Shown piece by piece: positions 47,599 through 57,600 of a stretch of DNA of 64,000 bases. The position numbers were made by a program, and so were the translations under genes. A model generated the notes under the pieces. The model had not been told where the DNA came from and searched no databases. It saw only the letters and a program-made list of their open reading frames with translations. Location: contig NZ_DIXC01000052.1 of the NCBI RefSeq assembly GCF_002435945.1, positions 1-64,000 on the forward strand, read 5' to 3'. The stretch's first letter is position 1; the number at the start of each line of letters is the position of its first letter. Source of the stretch: Mesotoga sp. UBA6090 (GTDB lineage Bacteria; Thermotogota; Thermotogae; Petrotogales; Kosmotogaceae).

Positions 47599-48666
47599 GT
47601 GCGGAAAAGATGGTTTATAATTCAAACTTACTCAGGCCTGGAAAACTCTATCAAAGAAGCAATTCAGATCAAGATAGAGTCTTTTGGCTTTTCGCACATG
47701 TTTGGAAAGATTCTTGTTCCAGAGGAAACTAAGCTTGACAGAACTAACGTTGCCGCGGAAAAGTATATCGTCCCTGCCAACGCAAAGCTTCTAGTTAAGG
47801 ATAATCAAGACGTAGCTAAAGGAGACCCTGTAGCTGAAGAAGTAGAAATCAAGGTTAAGAATGACGGTACAGTCGCGGAAATCAAAAACTACAGAGTAAT
47901 CTTCATTGAGACTGCCGACAGGCGCTATACCAAAACCTATTACATTCCCGAAAGTGCAAAGATTGAGACAGGCATTAAGACTGGAGCCAGGATTAGGCAG
48001 GGAATGCCTCTTGCAAAGCAGGGCGAGTTTTTCTGTGAATTGGACGGAAAGATTGTCTATACACAGAAGATGAAGCGAATCGTTGTTGAAAAGGAAAACG
48101 GCGATGAAGACGTCTATCTGGTACATCCGGATAGTTATGATTCAAGGATTGCAAAGAAAGGAAATCTCGTAAAACGCGGGCAGCTGTTTGGTGAGACAAG
48201 AAAGATTTTCTCTAAGACCGAAGGAAGAGTGGAAATCTCAGATCTTCCAGGAAGGAAAGAGATAAAGATTTTCAAGATCGTCAGAACCAGGCTATATCCC
48301 GGGTATGTCTTCATCGAGATGATAATGAATGAAGAGACGTGGAATGTTGTCAAGAATACTCCAAATGTTGTCAACTTCGTTTCGGTAGGAGGTCAGCCTG
48401 TACAGCTCAAGGAGAAAGAAATAAAGGCCTTGTTGAGGTTGGTAGGAATTGAAGAGTATGAAGAACATTCAGGCGGTCCAGTCAAGATAGAAGTTGACTT
48501 CGATATCGGCGAGGTCGTCAGAATCAATACAGGTCCATTTGAAGACTTTGTTGGAAAAGTGACAGGTCTAGATCCTGAAAGACAGGAATTGAAAGTTGTC
48601 GTTAGTATCTTTGGAAGAGAGACACCAGTTATCCTCAGTTTGTCTGAGGTTGAGAAAATAGTCTGA
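47599..48666 (+). CDS. nusG: Transcription factor NusG with inserted domain II
   Basis: NusG (355 aa) increases processivity of RNA polymerase and couples it to Rho or the ribosome. The NGN domain is split: residues 1-45 (WFIIQTYSGLENSIKEAI) and about 226-300 (RTRLYPGYVFIEM), with about 180 residues inserted between. That matches the extra domain described in Thermotoga NusG, which masks other faces of the protein. The KOW domain (about 305-355, GEVVRINTGPFEDFVGKV) follows. Start GTG 47599. Confidence 0.96.
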   Translation: MRKRWFIIQTYSGLENSIKEAIQIKIESFGFSHMFGKILVPEETKLDRTNVAAEKYIVPANAKLLVKDNQDVAKGDPVAEEVEIKVKNDGTVAEIKNYRVIFIETADRRYTKTYYIPESAKIETGIKTGARIRQGMPLAKQGEFFCELDGKIVYTQKMKRIVVEKENGDEDVYLVHPDSYDSRIAKKGNLVKRGQLFGETRKIFSKTEGRVEISDLPGRKEIKIFKIVRTRLYPGYVFIEMIMNEETWNVVKNTPNVVNFVSVGGQPVQLKEKEIKALLRLVGIEEYEEHSGGPVKIEVDFDIGEVVRINTGPFEDFVGKVTGLDPERQELKVVVSIFGRETPVILSLSEVEKIV

Positions 48667-48719
48667 TCTACGAAAAAGTGGGAGGGCTAAGCCCGTTAAC
48701 CACAAGGAGGTAAGCAAAT

Positions 48720-49145
48720 ATGTCTAAGAAGGTCATTGCCCAAATCAAGCTACAGCTTGAAGCGGGGAAGGCAACACCAGCACCTCCAGTAGGACCGGCT
48801 CTCGGTCAGCATGGAGTGAATATCATGGGGTTCTGCAAGCAGTTCAATGCAGAGACTTCAGACAAAGCCGGTATGGTGCTGCCGGTAGTTATTTCGGTAT
48901 ATGCAGACAGATCCTTCAGTTTCATCCTCAAAACTCCACCCGCCAGCTTCCTTTTGCTTAAAGCCGCCGGAATCCAAAAGGGCTCTGGAGTTCCTAATCG
49001 TGACAAGGTTGGCAAGGTTACCAGGGCACAACTAGAAGAAATCGCGAAAGTCAAAATGCCCGATCTCAATGCCAGAACAGTCGATGCTGCTGCGAAGATT
49101 ATTGCTGGAACTGCTCGCAACATGGGCATCGAAATCATGGGTTGA
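48720..49145 (+). CDS. rplK: 50S ribosomal protein L11
   Basis: L11 (141 aa, standard length) binds the GTPase-associated region of 23S rRNA with L10. KVIAQIKLQLEAGKATPAPPVGPALGQHGVN (given in part) and the C-terminal NARTVDAAAKIIAGTARNMG are diagnostic. AAGGAGG at 48704-48710 precedes ATG 48720. Confidence 0.98.
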   Translation: MSKKVIAQIKLQLEAGKATPAPPVGPALGQHGVNIMGFCKQFNAETSDKAGMVLPVVISVYADRSFSFILKTPPASFLLLKAAGIQKGSGVPNRDKVGKVTRAQLEEIAKVKMPDLNARTVDAAAKIIAGTARNMGIEIMG

Positions 49146-49157
49146 GGAGGGGTCTGA

Positions 49158-49856
49158 ATGCCGGTTAGATCAAAGAGATACATTCAAGCTAGAAAGTCCG
49201 TCGACAGAGCCAGAGTTTACTCTGTAGAAGAGTCTATAGACTTGTTAAGGAGTTTTCCGCCAACTAAGTTTGATGAGACTGTTGAGATGCACATAAAGCT
49301 CGGAATCGATCCTTCAAAGTCTGATCAGCAGGTTAGGGGTACAATTTCCCTTCCTCATGGAACAGGAAAGGATGTACGGGTTCTGGTGTTTGCCAAAGGA
49401 GAGCAGGCAGATGTTGCCAGACTGGCCGGAGCGGACTTTGTGGGCTCGGATGATCTTGTTCAGCAGATTCAAGGTGGCTGGACAGATTTTGATGTCGCTA
49501 TCGCTACTCCTGATATGATGAGGGACATAGGTAGACTGGGTAAGGTTCTTGGCCCGCGTGGCCTGATGCCATCTCCCAAGGCCGGAACTGTGACAACCGA
49601 TGTCGAAGATGCAGTCAAGGGATTCAAAGCCGGGAGAATCGAAGTGAAGAACGACAAGACGGGTAATCTTCATCTACCTGTCGGAAAGAAGTCGTTTGAA
49701 AGTGAAAAACTGCGTGAGAACTTTGTCTCGGCTCTCAATCAGATTACAAGAATGAAGCCATCCGGTTCGAAAGGTAGATTCGTTCTGAGGGTCTTCCTTA
49801 CAACGACGATGGGCGCTGGAATAAAGGTAGATTTCGTTAAAGAGACAGAGAAGTAG
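49158..49856 (+). CDS. rplA: 50S ribosomal protein L1
   Basis: L1 (232 aa) forms the mobile L1 stalk that moves deacylated tRNA out of the E site; in many bacteria it represses rplKA. The motif GKVLGPRGLMPSPKAGTVT near residues 128-146 is the L1 signature. GAGGAGGGG at 49144-49152 precedes ATG 49158. Confidence 0.98.
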   Translation: MPVRSKRYIQARKSVDRARVYSVEESIDLLRSFPPTKFDETVEMHIKLGIDPSKSDQQVRGTISLPHGTGKDVRVLVFAKGEQADVARLAGADFVGSDDLVQQIQGGWTDFDVAIATPDMMRDIGRLGKVLGPRGLMPSPKAGTVTTDVEDAVKGFKAGRIEVKNDKTGNLHLPVGKKSFESEKLRENFVSALNQITRMKPSGSKGRFVLRVFLTTTMGAGIKVDFVKETEK

Positions 49857-49879
49857 TCAAACACAAACAAGATATAAAT

Positions 49880-49978
49880 TCATTGCCAAAGACAGTAGGT
49901 AATTAAGAGCGTAAGCCGCCTACCGAGGCGTGTAGAAGATATAGCCTTCTGCGGCCTCGATTGTGGGGCCGCTTTTCT
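49880..49978 (+). promoter_or_regulatory. Ribosomal protein L10 leader with attenuator hairpin
   Basis: The 139-base spacer between rplA and rplJ has the layout of an L10 leader: several stems including a paired CCGCCTACC/AGGCG region and a GC-rich 3' hairpin. The last hairpin, GCGGCC 49951-49956 with GGCCGC 49967-49972, is followed by TTTT at 49973-49976, so it resembles an intrinsic terminator. L10-L7/L12 binding to such leaders controls rplJL in many bacteria. Confidence 0.7.
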
Positions 49979-49995
49979 GAAAGGAGGTGCGAGAA

Positions 49996-50538
49996 GTGCT
50001 AACCAGAGAAAGAAAAGAAGAAATCGTTGAAAGTCTATCAGAGGCCTACAAGAAGTCTTCTCTAATACTGTTCGCGGACTATAAGGGCATGAAGGTCGAT
50101 GGAATCACTGCTTTCAGAGACAGACTTTATGAAAAGTACGAAGATAGAGCCCAGTTCACGATAAAGAAGAACACGCTGGTCAGGCTTGCTCTAAACAATG
50201 CCGGTTTTGACGAAAGCGAATGGAAAGACTCAATTACCGGTACGACGGCAGTGCTGACTGTGGATGATGAAGATCCGATCTCAGCGCTGAAGATAATAAC
50301 TGATTTCAACAAAAACAATAAGACCTTGCCAGTCATAAAAGCAGGATTTCTTGAAGGGAAATACTTCACCGGAGACCGGTCTGCAGAACTTGCAAAATTG
50401 CCTTCGAGAGATCAATTGATTGCTATGGTTGTGGGAGGATTTGCTGCTCCTATAACCGGTCTTGTCTATACTCTGAATGGAGTGCTAACGAAGTTCCTGT
50501 ATGCTCTAAATGCAATTAAGGATAAAAAAGCTGAATGA
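49996..50538 (+). CDS. rplJ: 50S ribosomal protein L10
   Basis: L10 (180 aa) is the base of the L7/L12 stalk. LTRERKEEIVESLSEAYKKSSLILFADYKGM is the N-terminal rRNA-binding domain (given in part), and the long C-terminal helix that binds L12 dimers is at about 140-175. GTG 49996 is preferred because AAGGAGGTG at 49981-49989 would overlap the other candidate, GTG 49987. Confidence 0.96.
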   Translation: MLTRERKEEIVESLSEAYKKSSLILFADYKGMKVDGITAFRDRLYEKYEDRAQFTIKKNTLVRLALNNAGFDESEWKDSITGTTAVLTVDDEDPISALKIITDFNKNNKTLPVIKAGFLEGKYFTGDRSAELAKLPSRDQLIAMVVGGFAAPITGLVYTLNGVLTKFLYALNAIKDKKAE

Positions 50539-50559
50539 TTCATGTGGAGGTGTGGTAAG

Positions 50560-50946
50560 ATGACTAAGGAAGAACTAATAGTCACAATAAAAGGAATGAC
50601 AGTAGCAGAGCTTTCTGAACTTGTGAAGGCCCTCGAAGAGGAATTTGGTGTCAGCGCTGCAGCCCCTATGGCTGTTGCGGCGGTGCCTGCAGCAGGTAAT
50701 GGGGCAGACGAGGAAGAGGAAGAGCAGTCTGAATTCAAGGTTGTTCTGAAGTCTTTTGGAGCGAAGAAGATCGATGTTATTAAGGTCGTAAGAACCATAA
50801 CCGGACTCGGACTAAAGGAAGCCAAGGATCTTGTTGAAAAGGCTGGAACGGCGGAAGGCGTTGTCAAAGAGAGCCTTCCAAAAGCGGAGGCAGAAGAACT
50901 GAAGAAGCAGCTTGAAGAAGCTGGCGCCGAAGTCGAACTGAAGTAA
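50560..50946 (+). CDS. rplL: 50S ribosomal protein L7/L12
   Basis: L7/L12 (128 aa) forms the flexible stalk that recruits translation GTPases. Order: N-terminal dimer domain (1-32), Ala/Gly and acidic hinge (about 33-58, AAAPMAVAAVPAAG then EEEEE), and the C-terminal factor-binding domain with GLGLKEAKDLVEKAG. ATG 50560 follows GGAGGTGTGG; six upstream in-frame codons are not supported. Confidence 0.98.
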   Translation: MTKEELIVTIKGMTVAELSELVKALEEEFGVSAAAPMAVAAVPAAGNGADEEEEEQSEFKVVLKSFGAKKIDVIKVVRTITGLGLKEAKDLVEKAGTAEGVVKESLPKAEAEELKKQLEEAGAEVELK

Positions 50947-50954
50947 TTGGGCAA

Positions 50955-50982
50955 TTGTCTGGTTACATATTTTTTGTATAAT
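50955..50982 (+). promoter_or_regulatory. Candidate promoter between rplL and rpoB
   Basis: TTGTCT at 50955-50960 and TATAAT at 50977-50982 with a 16-base spacer. It sits directly before the attenuator-like hairpin at 50989-51019, so transcripts from it would meet the hairpin almost at once. Confidence 0.55.
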
Positions 50983-50988
50983 AAAGAC

Positions 50989-51021
50989 ACCCACATCAGG
51001 GAAATCCTCTGATGTGGGTTT
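50989..51021 (+). terminator. Attenuator-like hairpin before rpoB
   Basis: ACCCACATCAG (50989-50999) pairs perfectly with CTGATGTGGGT (51009-51019), an 11-bp stem with a nine-base loop, followed by only TT then G. It sits in the rplL-rpoB gap, where E. coli also has a partial terminator that lowers rpoBC expression relative to rplJL. The poor T-run suggests partial termination or an RNA-processing site. Confidence 0.65.
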
Positions 51022-51051
51022 GGTGTGCTAAAACATACGAGAGGTGATCTG

Positions 51052-54000
51052 ATGAGAAAGGCCAATTTTGGCAAACGAGAGCGGTGGGTATTTGGAAGAG
51101 TGCATGAACCTCTTGAAATCCCGAATCTCATTGAGATCCAGACTCGTTCCTTCGAGTGGTTCATAGATGAAGGTCTTCTGAGTGTTCTGAAGAAGTATTC
51201 CCCCATCAAGTCGCAGATCCAGCGTTCGGATCTCAAGAAGGGCGAGAAAGGCTTCTCTCTGGATTTTGTATCGACCAGAATAGGCGAGGCGAAACACTCC
51301 ATTCAGGAGTGTAAAGACAAAGGTCTCACGTATTCAGTTCCGCTTTATGTGACTGTAAGAATCACCGACCTTTATACCGGAGAGATCAAGGAGGAAGAGG
51401 CCTTCTTTGGATACTTGCCTTTTATGACTGACAACGCCTCCTTCATAATCAACGGAGCGGAAAGAGTAATCGTCAATCAGCTCGTGAGGTCTCCAGGTGT
51501 CTATTTTGTTGATGAACCTACGAAGGCGGTATCGGGTTCTCTTCCCATTTATATTGCGCATTTTCTGCCTGTAAAAGGTGCGTGGTTTGAGATCCTCCTT
51601 AATCCCAACAAGCAAATAATGCAGGCTAGAATCGACAGAAGAAGAAAACTGAATTTTTTTGTCTTCCTGAAGGCTCTGGGTTACGAAAACGATCTCGATT
51701 TGCTCAGGCTTTTTGAAAGTGGCTATGATGGGTCGGACGAAGATGAATTACTCGCGAATGTTGGAAGTATGATACTTGAAGACATCAAGACTCCTGGCGG
51801 GGATCTGATAGCTGAAAAGGGAACGCTACTGACTGAAGATATTATCGCAAGAGCAATCGAGGCAGACGTAAAGACAATAAAGCTGCCGCTTCCCATTGCA
51901 ATGAAGACTTTCATTGCCCTGCAGAAGACATACGGAGAAGGAATGACCGAGGATGACGCTTATATTGAACTTTTCAGAAAGCTCAGACCTGGTGAGATTC
52001 CTCGAATAAATGCCGCTAAGAGCTACATAACCAACCTATACTTCAGTCCCGACCGTTTCGACTTTTCCGATGTCGGCAGATACAAGGTCAACAGCAGGCT
52101 TAAGAAGGTCTATCAAGACTACCTGAAGGAATTTGAAGGAAGGAAAGTCTCAAAGGACACGGATTACGCAGAAGAGTCCAGTGTTCTTACCGTACTTGAT
52201 GTGGTCCTTGCTGCAAGGCATTTAACAGAAATAGAAAGCCGCCCGGAACTTCTCGATACGAAGGACCACCTAGGAAACAAACGGGTTAGAACAGTGGGCG
52301 AACTCATGGAAACTGAATTTGAGAAGGCCTTCATCAAAATACATAAGCTACTCGAGGAGAAGCTTACCATCTATACTTCCTTTGACAAAATCGCGGTGCA
52401 GAGTCTCGTAAATGTAAGAACGCTGATGACCACGCTGCATCAATTCTTTGCAACGAGTCAGCTTTCTCAGTTCATGGACCAGGTCAATCCGCTTGCAGAG
52501 TTAACTAACAAGAGGAGACTTTCTGCCATTGGACCGGGAGGCTTGAAGAGAGAACACGCAAGATTTGAGGTTCGTGACGTTCATCACTCCCACTACGGTA
52601 GAATGTGTCCCATAGAGACCCCTGAAGGCGCCAATATTGGACTGATGACTTCAATGGCTACCTTTGCAAAGATAGACAAGTTCGGGTTTCTCCTGACTCC
52701 TTACAGAAAGGTTCAGAAGGGAGTAGCTAGTGACGATATTGTATATCTTGCCGCAGATGAAGAAGAGCGTTACAACATAGCTCACTCAACTATCGCCATG
52801 GACGCAAAAGGTCGTATTCTGGATGAAAACGTCGAAATTCGTTATGCAGGTGAGGTAAGGTATGTCAATAGGGAAGATGTTGACTACATGTCGGTCTCTC
52901 CCAAACAGATCGTTTCAATCTCGACTTCTTTGATACCGTTTCTGGAAAATGACGATGCCAATAGAGCATTAATGGGATCAAACATGCAAAGACAGGCCGT
53001 GCCCGTTATCAAATCCGAAGCTCCCATTGTTGGGACAGGTGTCGAAGGTGTGGCTGCCAGAGATTCAGGATATGTTGTTCTTGCAAAGCACAAGGGCAAG
53101 GTAATTAGTGTTGACGGGCGAAGAATTATCGTGCAGAGGCTAGATGAAAAAGGCAAGCCTGAGCTTGATGAGAAAGGAAAGCCAATCGAAGATGTTTATA
53201 CTCTGTTCAAATTCGTGAGGACAAACCAGGACACTGCGGTAAACCAAAGACCGATAGTATCTGTTGGTGAGGAAGTAGAAAAAGGAGCTCCGATCGCGGA
53301 CGGTCCCTCGACGGAAATGGGAGAGCTTGCCCTTGGGAAGAACGTGCTGGTAGCTTTCATGCCCTGGGAAGGGTATAACTTCGAAGATGCTATTTTGGTC
53401 AACCAGGAACTTCTAGAAGATGACACTTTCACGACTATCCACGTTGAGATGTATGAGACGATTGCGAGAGATACTCAGTTAGGTCCGGAAGAGATCACTG
53501 CCGATATTCCTAACGTGTCGAAGGAATCTCTCAAGAATCTCGATGAGAGCGGAATAGTCAGAGTAGGTGCTTATGTTACTTCACAAGACATTCTTGTTGG
53601 AAAAGTTACACCCAAAGGCGAATCCGAAACAACTCCTGAAGAGAAGATAATCAGGTCTGTTTTCGGAGATAGGGGAAGAGATGTGAAGGATTCATCCCTG
53701 AAACTTCCTCATGGCGTCGAGGGAAGAGTAATCGATGTCAAGGTCTTCGAAAAAGAAGAAGTATCTGAGCTCGGATCTGGCATAAACAAACTTGTCAAAG
53801 TATTCGTCGGAATCAGAAAGCCTCTGGATGTGGGTGACAAGCTTGCTGGAAGGCACGGTAACAAAGGCGTTGTTTCGAATGTTATACCGAAGGAAGACAT
53901 GCCCTTCCTTCCAGACGGCACTCCAATCCAACTTGTGCTTTCTCCTCTAGGTGTCCCGTCGAGAATGAACGTGGGACAGGTACTTGAGACACATCTTGGC

Positions 54001-54576
54001 TGGCTGGGAAAGCTTACGAATCGCTATTTTGCAACTCCTATCTTTGACGGAGCCACAGAAGACGAAATCATGACCGAGCTTTATGAAGCCAGAAAGAAGT
54101 TCGGCCTTGAAGACGGAGATAGTGAAGATTTGAAGACCGGCAAGGTAACCTTGAGAGATGGACGCACCGGCAGTCCTTTTGACTTCCCGATTGTTGTGGG
54201 AATCATGTACATGCTTAAACTCGTTCATATAGCAAAGGATAAGATTCACGCAAGATCTACAGGTCCTTACTCCCTCATTCATCAGCAACCTCTTGGTGGA
54301 AAGGCTCACTTTGGCGGTCAAAGATTCGGCGAGATGGAGGTCTGGGCGCTTGAAGCCTATGGAGCGGCCCACACTTTGAATGAGATGCTGACGATAAAGT
54401 CTGATGACATCAAAGGAAGGAACGATGTCTATAAGGCAATACTGAAGGGAATTAACATACCAGAACCAGGTATACCGGAAAGTTTCAAAGTTCTTATAAA
54501 AGAGCTCCAGGGACTCTCTCTCGACGTCAAGGTTTTTGATCAGAACAATGTCGAGCTGGATGTGGATAAATTATGA
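51052..54576 (+). CDS. rpoB: RNA polymerase beta subunit
   Basis: RpoB (1174 aa) forms one pincer of RNA polymerase and part of the active site. Family landmarks: [16 protein letters not shown] near the N-terminus, the rifampicin region [30 protein letters not shown]-like near 470-500, [28 protein letters not shown] (in part), and [21 protein letters not shown] near the C-terminus. ATG 51052 has GAGAGGTGAT upstream; the frame is open to GTG 51025 without support. Confidence 0.98.
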   Translation: [1174 protein letters not shown]

Positions 54577-54616
54577 GAATCAACAAAAGGGAGCTACCCC
54601 TCAAGGAGGGAAGCAG

Positions 54617-57600
54617 ATGCCAGTAAGCACATACAAGAGAAAGGTCAGTAAGCTGGAAATTGATATTGCCTCACCGGACAGAATCAAGGGCTGGTCAAGC
54701 GGGGAAGTAAAGAAGCCCGAGACGATCAATTATCGTACATTCAAACCGGAAAGAGACGGACTTTTCTGTGAGAAGATCTTCGGACCGACTAAAGACTACG
54801 AGTGTACATGCGGCAAGTACAAGGGAAAGAAGTACGAGGGAACCGTATGTGAACGCTGCAGTGTACGAGTCGAGTCTAAAGAAGCTCGCAGAAGGAGGAT
54901 GGGCCACATCGAGCTGGCCGCTCCTGTCACACACGTTTGGTATTTGAAGAGTGCACCTAGTGTTCTGTCATCACTTCTTAACATTCCTGCGAAAGATCTC
55001 GAAAACATAATCTACTATGGATCGAAGAGAGTCATTGAAAGGCTGTATGTGGTAACAGATCCGAAGGAGACGGATTTCTTCCCCGGAATGACGATGTACC
55101 AGACTGAATATGAGATCTATACAAAGAAGCTCAGCTTTGAAGTCGAGCAGGGCTACAAGGTAAAGGCTCCTCACGGACCGGTTACGGCAGACATTGACGG
55201 TAAAGTCACTATCGAGAGAATCGACAGCAGTACCGAGAGAGAACTGAACTGGGTAATCGTCAAGGACGAGACGGGAATTGAGAAAAAATACCCGGTTTTC
55301 GAAGGTGCCCTTATATATGTTCAAAATGAGGACGAAGTTCATAAGGGTGACACCCTTGCCGACAGATTCCTTTTTGAGGATGAAGTTCTTTCCGCTACAG
55401 AGTACAAGATCTTTGACGAATATTATCCAGGAAAATTCGAAGTGGAGACGGATACCGAGAGCGACAGGCCGATAGTAATAATAACGGAAATCGACCCCGA
55501 AGTTTCCGAAGAGACGGGCAGGACAATCGGAGAAGTCTTGATAGAAAATGAGTACGAGGCGTACAAAGAGCTTTATCCTGGAAAGGTAACCTGTGATTAC
55601 GGAGCGGCCGCGATTAAGAAGCTGTTGCATGGAATTGATCTGGAAGAACTGCAGGTTGCCATTGAACTGGAACTGAAGTCTATTCCAAAGAGCAGTGCGA
55701 GAGCTCTTAAACTTCTTAGAAGGTTGAAGTACGTCAAGGACTTCATTGCCTCAGAGAACAGGCCGGAATGGATGGTTATGGACGTTGTGCCGGTAATCCC
55801 GCCGGACCTTCGGCCTATGATTCAGATCGAAGGCGGAAGATTTGCAACTACGGATCTGAACGACCTGTACAGGAGAGTCATTAATAGGAACAACAGGCTT
55901 GCAAAACTTCTGCAGATCGGAGCTCCCGACATAATAATCAGAAATGAAAAGAGGATGCTTCAGGAGGCTGTTGACTCCCTCATATACAACGGGAGAGTTG
56001 GAAAGGCAGTATCCGACAAATCGGGCAGGCCATTGAAGTCTCTTACCGACCTGGTCAAAGGCAAGAAGGGAAGATTCAGGAGAAATCTGCTTGGAAAGCG
56101 AGTAGATTACTCCGGTCGAGCAGTTATCGTCGTCGGACCCGATTTGAAGATTCACGAGTGTGGAATCCCGAAGAGAGTGGCAATGGAGTTGTTCAAGCCG
56201 TTTGTTCTCTCTAAGCTCCTTCACGGCAGCGAATCAAGCAAGACAGCAAGAAAACTCAAGAAAACGATCATAGAGAAGGAAATGCCCGAAGCCTGGGAAG
56301 TCCTCGAAGATGTGATCAAGGGACATCCGGTTCTCCTCAATAGAGCACCGACTCTTCACAGGATATCCATACAGGCTTTCATACCCAGGTTGGTCGAAGG
56401 AAACGCGATTCAGCTTCATCCGCTTGTGTGTGCCCCATTCAACGCAGACTTTGACGGAGATCAGATGGCAGTTCACGTTCCCTTGTCCGCAGCTGCCCAG
56501 GCAGAGGCAAAGTTTCTCATGCTCAGCAGATACAACGTGATTTCCCCAGCAAGCGGGAAACCCATTTCGATGCCTGGCAAGGACATAATAGTCGGCGTGT
56601 ATTACCTGACAACTGTGGGTCATGATCATGAGAAGAAAGAGAAAGAAGTCATGGATTACTACTCAGCCCTTCTCAAAGATGAAAAGATTTCCGATGTTGA
56701 AGCGAGAAGGATGGTCAGGGAAAAGGCTCTTGAATGGGTTGATTGGAAGTTCTCCTCTCCAGGAGAAGCGCTTCTTGCTTACGACATGGAATATATATCA
56801 CTTCACGATCCTATTCTTGTTCAGCTGGATCCCTCATCCGGAGAGCTCACACTGACAACGGTAGGAAGGATAATATTCAACACAATAGTTCCCGAAAAGC
56901 TCAGAGACTACACGAAGAAGTTCAACAAGAAAGCTATAAAAAAGTTGATCTACGACTGCTTCCACGAATACGGAATTGATAGGACGGCAGATCTTCTGGA
57001 CGATATGATGTCTCTTGGTTTCCATTACGCCACTGCTTCGGGGCTGACCATATCGATAAATGATATCGTTGTTTATCCCCAGAAGGACGAAGTCATCGAT
57101 GCAGCTCAAGAGAGAGTAGACCAGATCGAGAACCTTTATAAGTCGGGATTCTTGACTGAAGATGGTAGAACCCAGGAGATAATTAGAATCTGGTCCGATA
57201 CGACTCAGGAGATAATGGAAAAGACGTACACGGAGTTCGAGAAGTATCCATTCAATCCAATTTACATGATGGTCGATTCAGGAGCCAGGGGTAACATCGA
57301 CCAGCTGAAACAACTTGCTGGTATGCGAGGTCTGATGGCCGATCCATCAGGAAAGACGATTGAAGTACCTATAAAATCGAATTTCAGGGACGGACTAACA
57401 GAGCTAGAGTTCTTCACATCCACTCACGGGGCGAGAAAGGGTTCGGCCGATACGGCTCTTCGAACGTCGTTCGCAGGTTACCTCACCAGAAGACTAGTCG
57501 ATGTCTCCCAGACAATAACCGTTACTACACCGAACTGCGGTACTCACGAAGGTATCGAGGCCGTTGAACTCATGGCGGACGGTGTAACGATTGAGAAACT

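Noticed and set aside
50466..51302. Minus-strand frame of 278 codons over rplL and the start of rpoB
   Set aside because: It covers rplL, the promoter and the attenuator on the other strand and has no start site or family pattern.
54971..55630. Minus-strand frame of 219 codons inside rpoC
   Set aside because: It lies fully inside a certain gene, with cysteine- and tyrosine-rich nonsense composition and no motif.
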